29,998 bases of DNA from positions 1 through 29,998 of the forward strand of contig CAYFSC010000013.1 in NCBI GenBank assembly GCA_964345695.1, read 5' to 3'. Position numbers and translations under genes: made by a program. Position 1 is the stretch's first letter; every line of letters begins with the position of its first letter. Shown piece by piece: positions 13,089-19,728 of this stretch. Source of the DNA: CAYFSC01 sp964345695. GTDB taxonomy: Bacteria > Bacteroidota > Rhodothermia > Rhodothermales > Salinibacteraceae. The notes under the pieces are model-generated. The model was not told the origin of the DNA and did no database searches. It saw only the letters and a list, made by a program, of their open reading frames with translations.

Positions 13089-13245
13089 GGATCGAATCGT
13101 TTGAGGCGGGGAATGGGGGAGTGGGAGAATGAGGGCGTGGGGGAATGGGAGAGTGGGGGACGAGCGCACCGCTGTTACACAAAATCTGTTGCACTCCCGC
13201 CTCAGCCTCGCGCCCACACGCCCTTCCGCCCAAACGCCCGGAAGC
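13089..13245. repeat. G-rich intergenic element, copy 2 (upstream of phrB)
   Basis: This gap repeats the arrangement at 11501-11639. On the plus strand, 13107-13159 has seven runs of at least three G with spacers of 3-7 bases. Then GAGTGGGGGACGAGCGCACC plus GCT follows at 13151-13173 (22 of 23 bases equal to copy 1). An unrelated, A/T-richer stretch (GTTACACAAAATCTGTTGC) comes next, then one 21-bp CGCCCACACGCCCTT...CGCCC unit at 13211-13231. The two copies are clearly homologous but differ in the number of units. Confidence 0.8.
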
Positions 13246-14790
13246 TCACAGTTCTCCCTGCTCCACGAGCGCGCGGATGTCGTCGACGCGGTCGGCAATC
13301 GCCTCCAGCTCGGCGTCAGACTTGCGGCGGACGTTGGCGAGCTGGAAGTTCATCCGGCGGTTGCCGGAGAGCGCGTCCTGGTGCCGGTCGAGGAAGTTCC
13401 AGTAGAGCGTGGTGAACGGGCAGGCGTCGTCGCCTGTGGCGGAGCCCTTGTCGTAGGCACAGTGCTGGCAGTAGTTGCTCATCCGGCCGATGTATTTGCC
13501 GGAGGCCGTATACGGCTTGCTGCCGACGATGCCGCCGTCGGCGTAGAGCGCCATGCCGATCATGTTCGGCGCGGAGACCCACTCCCAGGCGTCCACGTAC
13601 ATCGCCTCGTGCCACGCGTTCATCTGCTGCGGGTCGACGCCGTAGAGCAAGCCGAAGAGACCCAGCACCATGAGGCGCGCGATGTGGTGCGTGTAAGCGT
13701 GCTCGGCGACCTGTCCCGCACACTCGCTGAGGCAGCGCATCTGCGTGTCGCCGGTCCAGTAGAAGTCGGGGATGTCGGCGGTGGCGTCCAGCGCGTTCTT
13801 CTCGACGTACTCGCTGCCGTGGAGGAAATACACGCCCCGCACGAACTCGCGCCAGCCGAGCACCTGACGGATAAAGCCTTCGACGGCGTTGATCGGCGCG
13901 TCGCCGTCATGGTACGCCTGCTCCGCCGCGTCGACGACGGTGCGCGGGTCGAGCAGTTTCAGGTTGAGCGCAGCCGACAGGCGCGAGTGGTAGAGAAAGG
14001 GGCGCCCGGTCCACATCGCGTCCTGGTACGTGCCGAACGTGGGCAGGCGATGCTCGATGAAGTCCTCAAGGGACTGGCGTGCCTGCTCCGGCGTGACGGG
14101 CCAGCCGAAGCGGTCGAGCGAACCGGGGGCATCGGGGAAGGCGGGCGGCACCGTCTCGATCACGTTCTGTGTGACGGCGTCCGGGGCGAACGTGATCGGA
14201 TCAGGGGTCATGCCCGGTCCGTCGGCGCCGAAGCTCTCGCGGTTGGCGTCGTCGAAGTTCCACTCGCCGCCGATCGGGTCGCCGTCGTCTGTCAACAGCA
14301 CGTCGTAGGCGCGACGCTGCTCGCGGTAGAAGTACTCCATCGTAAGCTCCTTGCGCCCGTCGGCCCACTGCTCGAACGTGTCGTGCGTCGTCAGAAAATG
14401 GTCGTCGGCGTAAACGTCGAGCGGAACGCCTTCCGCGTCGCACGCCGCCTGCAGGTCGTCCAGCAGGCCGAGCCGTCCGGGTTCTGTAATCCGCACTCGT
14501 TCCGGCGCGTGCTCCGCTATCTGCTGGCCGAGGAAGTCCGCGGCGTCCTCCGCCATGTCGTTGGCGTCGGCCCTTTGGTAGTGGACCGTCAGCCCTCGTT
14601 CACGCAGGTCGTTGCGGAAGTGCCGCATGGCGCTCAGTCCAAGCACGAGCTGCTGCACGTGCTCGTCGTAGCGCCCGCGATTCGTGTCCGCCTCGGTCAT
14701 TGCTACAGCATCCTGCGCAGGGTCGAGGTCGTCGAGGACGGGGGCGCTCCGGTCCAGCTGGTCGCGAAGGACGAGGCACAGCGTGCGCAT
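13246..14790 (-). CDS. Iron-sulfur bacterial cryptochrome/photolyase (FeS-BCP, prokaryotic (6-4) photolyase type)
   Basis: The 514-residue product begins with the subfamily start LCLVLRDQLD. It shows TMEYFYREQRR (150-160), a WREFVRGVYF segment (313-322), MNAWHEAMYVDAWEWVSAPNMIGMALYADGG (390-420), and the four cluster cysteines C353, C441, C444 and C457 (the second group in YCQHCAYDKGSATGDDACPF). These correspond, offset by three, to the [4Fe-4S] ligands C350, C438, C441 and C454 of Agrobacterium PhrB. Members repair (6-4) photoproducts using FAD and a lumazine antenna, though some may act as light sensors. C357 is an extra cysteine near the first ligand. The gene lies 157 bp upstream of the class I photolyase, so together both major UV lesions are covered. 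ATG at 14790. Confidence 0.93.
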   Translation of the reverse strand: MRTLCLVLRDQLDRSAPVLDDLDPAQDAVAMTEADTNRGRYDEHVQQLVLGLSAMRHFRNDLRERGLTVHYQRADANDMAEDAADFLGQQIAEHAPERVRITEPGRLGLLDDLQAACDAEGVPLDVYADDHFLTTHDTFEQWADGRKELTMEYFYREQRRAYDVLLTDDGDPIGGEWNFDDANRESFGADGPGMTPDPITFAPDAVTQNVIETVPPAFPDAPGSLDRFGWPVTPEQARQSLEDFIEHRLPTFGTYQDAMWTGRPFLYHSRLSAALNLKLLDPRTVVDAAEQAYHDGDAPINAVEGFIRQVLGWREFVRGVYFLHGSEYVEKNALDATADIPDFYWTGDTQMRCLSECAGQVAEHAYTHHIARLMVLGLFGLLYGVDPQQMNAWHEAMYVDAWEWVSAPNMIGMALYADGGIVGSKPYTASGKYIGRMSNYCQHCAYDKGSATGDDACPFTTLYWNFLDRHQDALSGNRRMNFQLANVRRKSDAELEAIADRVDDIRALVEQGEL

Positions 14791-14946
14791 AGCGGGAGTA
14801 GGGGATGGAGAAAGTGGAAATGGGGACGAGGGCGACTCGCAGTGTTTGCGTGCCCCTCCACGTCATGCCGTACGCCCCACGCGATCCAGGCGCCGTCGAG
14901 GCACGGTGAGCCCGCCGTGTGCGGGAGACAGCAACAGGGACAGCGA
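14791..14946. repeat. Degenerate third copy of the G-rich intergenic element
   Basis: The plus-strand stretch 14801-14840 (GGGGATGGAG, AAAGTGG, then AAATGGGGACGAGGGCG) resembles the G-rich part of the elements at 11501 and 13107. Position 14801-14810 read on the minus strand is CTCCATCCCC, ten bases before the photolyase ATG. The rest of the gap up to the SDR stop shows no promoter or terminator that I can support. Confidence 0.45.
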
Positions 14947-15690
14947 CTACGTCCGCACGGTGCCCAGTCCGCCGTCCACACCGATGACCTGGCCGGTGAC
15001 CCAGGTCGTGTCGCGGTCGAGCAGCCAGCAGACAGCCGGCGCCACGTCCTCGGGTTGCCCGACGCGGCCGAGGGCGTGCATCTTCTCGGACTGTTTGCGG
15101 CCCGCTTTGCTGCTCAGGATATCGCTGGACATGCGCGATTCCACGAGGCCCGGCGCCACGGCATTCACGCGTACGCCGCGCCCAGCATACGTCGCGGCCG
15201 CGGCCCGCATCAGTCCGGTGACTCCCCCCTTGGCCGCAGCAATCGCCTCGTGATTCTTGAGGCCGGTGCGGGCAACGGCCGAGGTCATCAGTACGATGGA
15301 GCCTCCCTCGCGCATCATCGCCCGGGCACCGGCTTTCACCGCGTTGAATGCCGTGTCGAGGTTCTTCGAGACCTGCGTCCGATACTCGTCGACGCTTGTC
15401 AGGTGGGCCGGCTTGAGCAGGATGGAGCCGACAAAGTTGACGACACCGTCGAGGCGGTCGTACGTGTCGGTGGCGTGCTTGACGGCGCTCTGGACCTCAT
15501 CAAACTGCGTGGCATCGAGCGGAAACGCATCGCCGTCGGTTTCGTCGGCGAGCGCATGCACGTCGCTTTCGGTGCGGGCACCGAGGACCAGCTGCGCACC
15601 GTCATCGGCAAGCCGGTGCGCGACCTCGGAGCCAATGCCACCGGTCGCGCCGAGAAGAACGTACACAGGAGCAGAATCAGCGTCGGCCAT
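14947..15690 (-). CDS. Short-chain dehydrogenase/reductase family protein lacking the canonical catalytic tyrosine
   Basis: The 247-residue protein has the SDR cofactor motif GATGGIG (14-20), the NFVG equivalent of NNAG (85-88), S137 in LMTSAVA, and the C-terminal PEDVAPAVCWLLDRDTTWVTGQVIGVDGG typical of classical SDRs. At the active site the lysine is present (K154), but the position four residues earlier is isoleucine (I150, in NHEAIAAAKGG) where tyrosine is normally found. I recall a subfamily with the same NHEAIAAAK pattern, so this is probably ancestral and not a sequencing error. The substrate is unknown. It is upstream of, and co-oriented with, the iron-sulfur photolyase, and similar SDR genes occur in light-induced photolyase clusters. 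The ATG at 15690 is preceded by a CTCCATCCCCC leader motif. Confidence 0.88.
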   Translation of the reverse strand: MADADSAPVYVLLGATGGIGSEVAHRLADDGAQLVLGARTESDVHALADETDGDAFPLDATQFDEVQSAVKHATDTYDRLDGVVNFVGSILLKPAHLTSVDEYRTQVSKNLDTAFNAVKAGARAMMREGGSIVLMTSAVARTGLKNHEAIAAAKGGVTGLMRAAAATYAGRGVRVNAVAPGLVESRMSSDILSSKAGRKQSEKMHALGRVGQPEDVAPAVCWLLDRDTTWVTGQVIGVDGGLGTVRT

Positions 15691-15991
15691 ATGCGAAAAG
15701 GGGGATGGAGCAAGAAAGAGAGAGTAAGGATCGATCCATTAGAAGAAGCAGCCGGCGCCTTGATTCCCCGGCAGACTGATATTGGCGGATCGTTACGGCG
15801 CGTGCGTTGCGGGTTGGGCGTTGNNNNNNNNNNNNNNNNNNNNNNNNNNNNNNNNNNNNNNNNNNNNNNNNNNNNNNNNNNNNNNNNNNNNNNNNNNNNN
15901 NNNNNNNNNNNNNNNNNNNNNNNGTATGGGCGTGGGGGCGAATCGCGGCCATGAATCCGAAACCAGAAACTCGAAACTCCGAACTCGGAAC
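15691..15991. other. Intergenic stretch including the assembly gap
   Basis: The left part (15691-15823) carries GGGGGATGGAG at 15700-15710, just before the SDR start on the minus strand, followed by a purine-rich AGAAAGAGAGAGTAAGG run. Beyond it I see nothing I can name. The right part (15924-15991) starts GTATGGGCGTGGGGGCG, resembling the G-rich repeat family, and ends in a short tandem repeat. Missing sequence could hide a small gene; none is visible. Confidence 0.6.
15824..15923. other. Assembly gap, 100 N
   Basis: Exactly one hundred undetermined bases, a conventional scaffold-gap length, so the true distance is unknown. Open frames that read through it are artefacts. Repeat-like sequence on its right side is a likely cause of the break. 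Confidence 0.99.
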
Positions 15992-15993
15992 TC
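15966..15993. repeat. Short tandem repeat of GAACTC-type units
   Basis: Four consecutive units GAAACTC, GAAACTCC, GAACTCG and GAACTC occupy 15966-15993 and reach into the stop codon of the fasciclin gene (read on the minus strand as GAGTTCC/GAGTTTC repeats). Confidence 0.7.
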
Positions 15994-16546
15994 ATCCGGG
16001 TGGGGGAAGGACGGCATCGAGGACGTGGATGACGCCGTTGGCTGCTTCTGCGTCGGCGGCGAGTACGGCTACACTGTCGACCCGGACGCCGCCGCCGGTC
16101 TGCTGAATGCGAAGCCGGCCTCCGGCCCGTGTTTGCACGGATCCGGCGCGCACGAGTCCCCGGCTGAGGAGGCGACGGGGCAGCAGATGGTGCTCCAAGA
16201 TGACGCGAAGGCGGTCGTGTCGCTCCGGCGCCAGGAGGTCGGTCATGGTGCCGGGCGGCAGCGCGTCGAAGGCGGCGTTCGTCGGAGCGAACACCGTGAA
16301 GGGCCCTCCCTGCGCCAGCTCGGCGGCAAGCCCGGCCGAGTCCAGCGCTGTCACGAAGGTGGAAAAGCGGTCGTCGGTGTTCAGAACCGCGAGGAGAGAC
16401 GCCGTGTCGGCAACGGCGGAGATCGATGCGCCCGTCGTCCCGCCGTTGGCGGCCGGGGACTCGGCATCGCCGCAGCCGACGAGGACGAGAAGAAGCACCG
16501 CGGCGGAGAAGAGCGGGCGAAGCATGGCAATTATCAACCGGATCAT
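15992..16546 (-). CDS. Fasciclin (FAS1) domain lipoprotein
   Basis: The 184-residue product starts with a hydrophobic segment ending in a lipobox, LVGC (22-25), so it should be a lipoprotein anchored by C25. A single FAS1 domain follows, with the H1-type motif FTVFAPTNAAFDALP (83-97) and the H2-type motif ANGVIHVLDAVLPP (169-182). FAS1 domains mediate adhesion or bind ligands and, in a few bacteria, carotenoids or other small molecules. The ATG at 16546 shares its A with the TAA stop of the upstream blh gene (TAATG), which indicates translational coupling. An internal ATG at 16525 would also retain the lipobox. Its pairing with the retinal-forming enzyme is the interesting point, although a functional link is inference. 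Confidence 0.9.
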   Translation of the reverse strand: MIRLIIAMLRPLFSAAVLLLVLVGCGDAESPAANGGTTGASISAVADTASLLAVLNTDDRFSTFVTALDSAGLAAELAQGGPFTVFAPTNAAFDALPPGTMTDLLAPERHDRLRVILEHHLLPRRLLSRGLVRAGSVQTRAGGRLRIQQTGGGVRVDSVAVLAADAEAANGVIHVLDAVLPPPG

Positions 16547-17541
16547 TAGACGCGAACCTGCTCTTGTTCCTGGTAGAGGCGTTCCACGATAATCATGTGC
16601 GGAAGCGTCATCACGCTGATGAGGATGAAGAGTAGCGCAATCATCTGGTCCTCGCTCCCGAACGACTGCGTGGCTGTGTAGAGGCCGACGAGGCCCGCAA
16701 AAGATACGAAGGTGTAGAGCGCGGCTTTCCGGTAGAACCCGGGGAGCGAGGTCGGGTCGTTGCGGCGGTGGAAGAAGCGAAGCAGCTCCAGAATATGGCC
16801 GAGGGAGTGCCACAGTCCGAAGTAGACCGCAAAGGCCACGAGCGGATGGACGAGAATGAAGAGTCCCGAAAGAACCGCGGTGGTGACGGCTTCGCGCCAG
16901 GCGCCGTCCGGCGCGTCCACGTCGGGTGAGAACGCCGTCCCCCCGAGCACGGCGACGTGCTGCCCGACGAGCACGGTCAGGAGCAGCGAGCGGTGCCCAG
17001 TCAGCAGGTCCCACTGCGCGATCTGCACTCCGGCGATGGCCTCAAAGATGGGGGCGACGGTGTAGACGTGCGCCGCAACTGGAAGCCCGATGAGCAGGAG
17101 GCCACGCGAAAGGTACAGGAGGCGCGCCCGGCCCGGGTTCAGGTTCCAGTAGGCCAGGTCGGCCTGCCCGAAGTGGTACATCGTCATCAACAGAAACGCC
17201 GCAAGGCACCATGCGGGCACGACGACCCACAGCGCGCCGTAGAGAGCCATGAGGGCCAGGTAGAACCCGTAAAATCGGGATTGATCGCGCCAGGAGTCCG
17301 ACAGCCCGTACAGCTTGCTGGCCACAATGTGGTCCACGGCACCATGCGGAATGCCGGTGAGAACGACGGCAATCATCAGCACGATGAACGCGGTGGGGCC
17401 TCCCGAGAGAGAACCGCCGAGAGCCAGCACAAGGGTTCCCAACGTGGCTGCCACAACGGCCGCGTACACACGAGGCGAGCGAATCGATGGATCGGACGGA
17501 GAGGGCACGATTCGACACTTGGGTGTTGAGAAAAGGCACAT
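16546..17541 (-). CDS. blh: Brp/Blh family beta-carotene 15,15'-dioxygenase
   Basis: The 331-residue membrane protein has about eight hydrophobic segments. It shows the family motifs GIPHGAVDH (63-71), MYHFGQADLAYW (121-132), YFGLWHSLGH (240-249) and MTLPHMIIVERLY (311-323). The histidines H66, H123, H245 and H249 match the iron-binding histidines known for Blh. The enzyme cleaves beta-carotene into two retinal molecules, the chromophore of microbial rhodopsins, in the membrane. No rhodopsin or carotenoid genes are in this window, so they must lie elsewhere. The ATG at 17541 is used; the longer frame upstream looks non-coding, and residues 1-22 are polar and poorly constrained, so a later start is possible. 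It overlaps the fasciclin gene by one base. Confidence 0.9.
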   Translation of the reverse strand: MCLFSTPKCRIVPSPSDPSIRSPRVYAAVVAATLGTLVLALGGSLSGGPTAFIVLMIAVVLTGIPHGAVDHIVASKLYGLSDSWRDQSRFYGFYLALMALYGALWVVVPAWCLAAFLLMTMYHFGQADLAYWNLNPGRARLLYLSRGLLLIGLPVAAHVYTVAPIFEAIAGVQIAQWDLLTGHRSLLLTVLVGQHVAVLGGTAFSPDVDAPDGAWREAVTTAVLSGLFILVHPLVAFAVYFGLWHSLGHILELLRFFHRRNDPTSLPGFYRKAALYTFVSFAGLVGLYTATQSFGSEDQMIALLFILISVMTLPHMIIVERLYQEQEQVRV

Positions 17542-17765
17542 GCGGAGGCCGGCGACGGTGCCGAGACCGACGGGTCCAGCCTGTCTCAACGTACAGACTG
17601 GAGCTGCGGCTGTCCACTTCCTCACGGGCCCGTTACGAGCATGGTTTCTGCGGCCCGAGATTCGGTCTGAAAGCCCGCACAGAGTGAGAACACTCGCTTA
17701 GCGGACGCGTTGCACCTCTTCGAGACGTACAAATCGCATTTACCATCACCGAACTACACAGCGTC

Positions 17766-18233
17766 GTGGCAAAAGCGAAAGAAGGAGACGAGGTCCAGGT
17801 CCACTACACCGGAAAACTCGAAGACGGGACGGTGTTTGACACCTCGGAGGACGGCGAGCCGCTCAATTTCACGATCGGTGAGAACCGGGTGATCCCGGGA
17901 TTCGAAGAAGCCGTTACCGGGATGGAGCCGGGCGATTCCAAGACCACCGAGATCGATCCGGAACAGGCGTACGGCGAGCACCGGGAAGACATGGTCATGG
18001 AGTTGGAACGCGACCAAATTCCTGAAGGCGTTGATCCGCAGGTGGGACAACAGCTGCAGCTGCGCCTTGAAAACGGGCAAACAGTGCCTGTGCTCATCAC
18101 GGCCCTCGGCGATGAGTCCGTCACGATCGACGCCAACCATCCCCTGGCAGGACGGACCCTGGAGTTCGAGATTGAGCTTGTTGACGTGGGAGAGGGAAGC
18201 GGTGACGAGGGTGGCAACATTGTCACCCCGTAG
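17766..18233 (+). CDS. FKBP-type peptidyl-prolyl cis-trans isomerase, SlyD-like
   Basis: The 155-residue acidic protein shows the FKBP strand pattern VQVHYTGKLEDGTVFDTS (11-28), the motif IPGFEEAVTGMEPGD (43-57), the EAYG-equivalent QAYGEH (67-72), an inserted IF (insert-in-flap) chaperone region (about 72-128), and the return NHPLAGRTLEFEIELVDV. This is the SlyD layout, giving prolyl isomerisation plus chaperone activity in the cytoplasm. The histidine-rich metal tail of E. coli SlyD is absent; the C-terminus is short and ends NIVTP. The start is GTG at 17766, since no ATG precedes the conserved AKEGDEVQVHYTG segment. A strong intrinsic terminator lies 28 bp after the stop, so the transcript ends here. 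Confidence 0.93.
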   Translation: MAKAKEGDEVQVHYTGKLEDGTVFDTSEDGEPLNFTIGENRVIPGFEEAVTGMEPGDSKTTEIDPEQAYGEHREDMVMELERDQIPEGVDPQVGQQLQLRLENGQTVPVLITALGDESVTIDANHPLAGRTLEFEIELVDVGEGSGDEGGNIVTP

Positions 18234-18260
18234 GATTCTCTCCGGCATACGGTACCCTTG

Positions 18261-18295
18261 CCCCTGTGTGGCCTCCTGCTGCACAGGGGTTTTTT
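18261..18295 (+). terminator. Intrinsic terminator after the FKBP gene
   Basis: A perfect 8-bp stem CCCCTGTG (18261-18268) / CACAGGGG (18282-18289) with a 13-base loop is followed directly by six T (18290-18295). Confidence 0.9.
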
Positions 18296-18405
18296 GTGGG
18301 CGGAGCCGACGCAGGCCTCCGGCCAACCGCTGCAACGCAACCTGCTTCGTGTCCTCCAGAAGCCTCGAAGCCGCCCATTTCGCCGCGATTTTCACCGGGC
18401 GCGGG

Positions 18406-18436
18406 TTGCTGCATTCTGCCCACACGTCTAGATTTC
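18406..18436 (+). promoter_or_regulatory. Candidate promoter of serC
   Basis: TTGCTG (18406-18411), a 17-bp spacer and TAGATTTC (18429-18436) lie 58 bp before the serC ATG. The pair fits both a sigma-70 pattern and the Bacteroidota -33 TTG / -7 TAnnTTTG pattern (seven of eight). This is the best promoter-like site in the window, and it follows a terminator, as expected for a separate transcript. Confidence 0.55.
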
Positions 18437-18494
18437 AAACAATCCTGCCCGAACGGCTCATTCGTCTGTCTGTCAACGCAATCCCTCTGGTTCC

Positions 18495-19613
18495 ATGAAC
18501 GTTGCTGATCCTGAATCCCGCACTGCTCCTGCCGACGGCAGCCAGCGCCTGTACAACTTTTCGGCCGGTCCGGCGGCGCTTCCGGAAGAGGTCCTGATGG
18601 AAGCAAAAGAGGAGCTTCCGGTGTACGACCACGTGGGGGCCTCGGTGATGGAAATCAGCCATCGGTCGCCGGCCTACGACAAGATCGAGGCTGCGGCCCG
18701 CGATCACCTGCGACGCCTGCTCGGCCTGGGAGACGACTGGCACATCCTCTTCCTGCAGGGCGGCGCCTCGATGCAGTTCCACCAGGTACCGCTCAACTTC
18801 CTGCCCGAGGACGGCTCGGCCGACTACGTGGTGACCGGGCGGTGGGGCACCAAGGCCATCCGCGAGGCGCGTCAGGTCGGCTCGGCTCGGGTGGCGGCAA
18901 CCAGCGAGCCGCACCACTTTTCGTACATTCCGGACATCGAGGACTGGGACCTCGATCCCGACGCAGCGTACGTGCACGTAACCACCAACGAGACGGTCAA
19001 CGGCAACCAGTTTTCGGAAGACCCGAACCTGGACGTGCCGGTCGTGACGGACGCGTCGAGCGAGTTCCTATGCCGCCCGATGGACCTGGAGGGCTACGGC
19101 CTCATCTACGCAGGGGCGCAGAAAAACATCGGGCCGGCCGGTGTGACCGTCGTGCTCGTGCGCGAGTCGTTCCTGCACACACGCAAGCAGCCGCTCCCGA
19201 CGATGCTGGACTACGGAACGCATGCGGAGCGGCGTTTCAACACCCCGCCGGTCTTCCCGATCTACATGGTCGAAAAGGTGGGGCGCTGGCTGCGGGGACG
19301 TGGCGGTCTGGAGGCCATCCATACCATCAACCAGCGCAAGGCCTCGACGCTCTACGACCGCATCGACCGCAACGACTTCTACATGGGCACCGTCGAGCCC
19401 GAGGATCGCTCGATCATGAACGTCACGTTCCGCCTGCACGACGAGGACCTGGAGCCGGTTTTCCTGAAGCAGGCCGAAGAGCAGGGCCTCATGAGCCTGA
19501 AGGGCCACCGCTCCGTCGGCGGCATCCGCGCTTCCATCTACAACGCCATGCCGGAGGAAGGCGTCCAGGCGCTGGTCGACTTCATGGACGAGTTCGAGCG
19601 TACCTACGGATAA
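18495..19613 (+). CDS. serC: Phosphoserine aminotransferase
   Basis: The 372-residue enzyme shows the SerC start YNFSAGPAALPEEVL (20-34), MEISHRSPAYDKI (52-64), LFLQGGASMQFHQVPLNF (85-102) and the cofactor lysine K210 in YAGAQKNIGPAGV (205-217). Late motifs are TPPVFPIYM and KGHRSVGGIRASIYNAMP. It transfers an amino group from glutamate to 3-phosphohydroxypyruvate in serine synthesis, and may also act in pyridoxal phosphate synthesis, using PLP in the cytoplasm. The N-terminal 18 residues form a short extension before the usual start, but the ATG at 18495 is the only good start. It appears to be a single-gene transcript between a terminator upstream and a bidirectional hairpin downstream. Confidence 0.96.
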   Translation: MNVADPESRTAPADGSQRLYNFSAGPAALPEEVLMEAKEELPVYDHVGASVMEISHRSPAYDKIEAAARDHLRRLLGLGDDWHILFLQGGASMQFHQVPLNFLPEDGSADYVVTGRWGTKAIREARQVGSARVAATSEPHHFSYIPDIEDWDLDPDAAYVHVTTNETVNGNQFSEDPNLDVPVVTDASSEFLCRPMDLEGYGLIYAGAQKNIGPAGVTVVLVRESFLHTRKQPLPTMLDYGTHAERRFNTPPVFPIYMVEKVGRWLRGRGGLEAIHTINQRKASTLYDRIDRNDFYMGTVEPEDRSIMNVTFRLHDEDLEPVFLKQAEEQGLMSLKGHRSVGGIRASIYNAMPEEGVQALVDFMDEFERTYG

Positions 19614-19648
19614 GGCGTCGACTTCGCTTCCCGATCCGGGTGCAACGA

Positions 19649-19688
19649 GAAAGGGGCTGCCCGCCATCGAGCGCAGGCAGCCCGTTTC
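19649..19688. terminator. Bidirectional terminator hairpin between serC and the DoxX gene
   Basis: The arms GAAAGGGGCTGCC (19649-19661) and GGCAGCCCGTTTC (19676-19688) can pair over the whole length except for one G-G mismatch, giving an A-tract on one side and a T-tract on the other. It lies between two convergent genes, so it can end transcription from both sides. Confidence 0.75.
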
Positions 19689-19728
19689 TGTGTGCCTCTC
19701 GCGCTGAGGAACGTGTCGTCCAGCATCT

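Noticed and set aside
11501..13231. A CRISPR array as the explanation of the repeated units
   Set aside because: Units are tandem or composite without equal-length unique spacers, and no cas genes are present.
12384..15954. Very long plus-strand frames across the photolyase block, one passing through the N gap
   Set aside because: The minus strand encodes complete photolyase and SDR proteins with known motifs; the plus frame reads through undetermined bases and has no family signature.
18223..18606. Minus-strand frame between the FKBP and serC genes
   Set aside because: It spans a strong terminator and the serC promoter region and has no plausible protein features.
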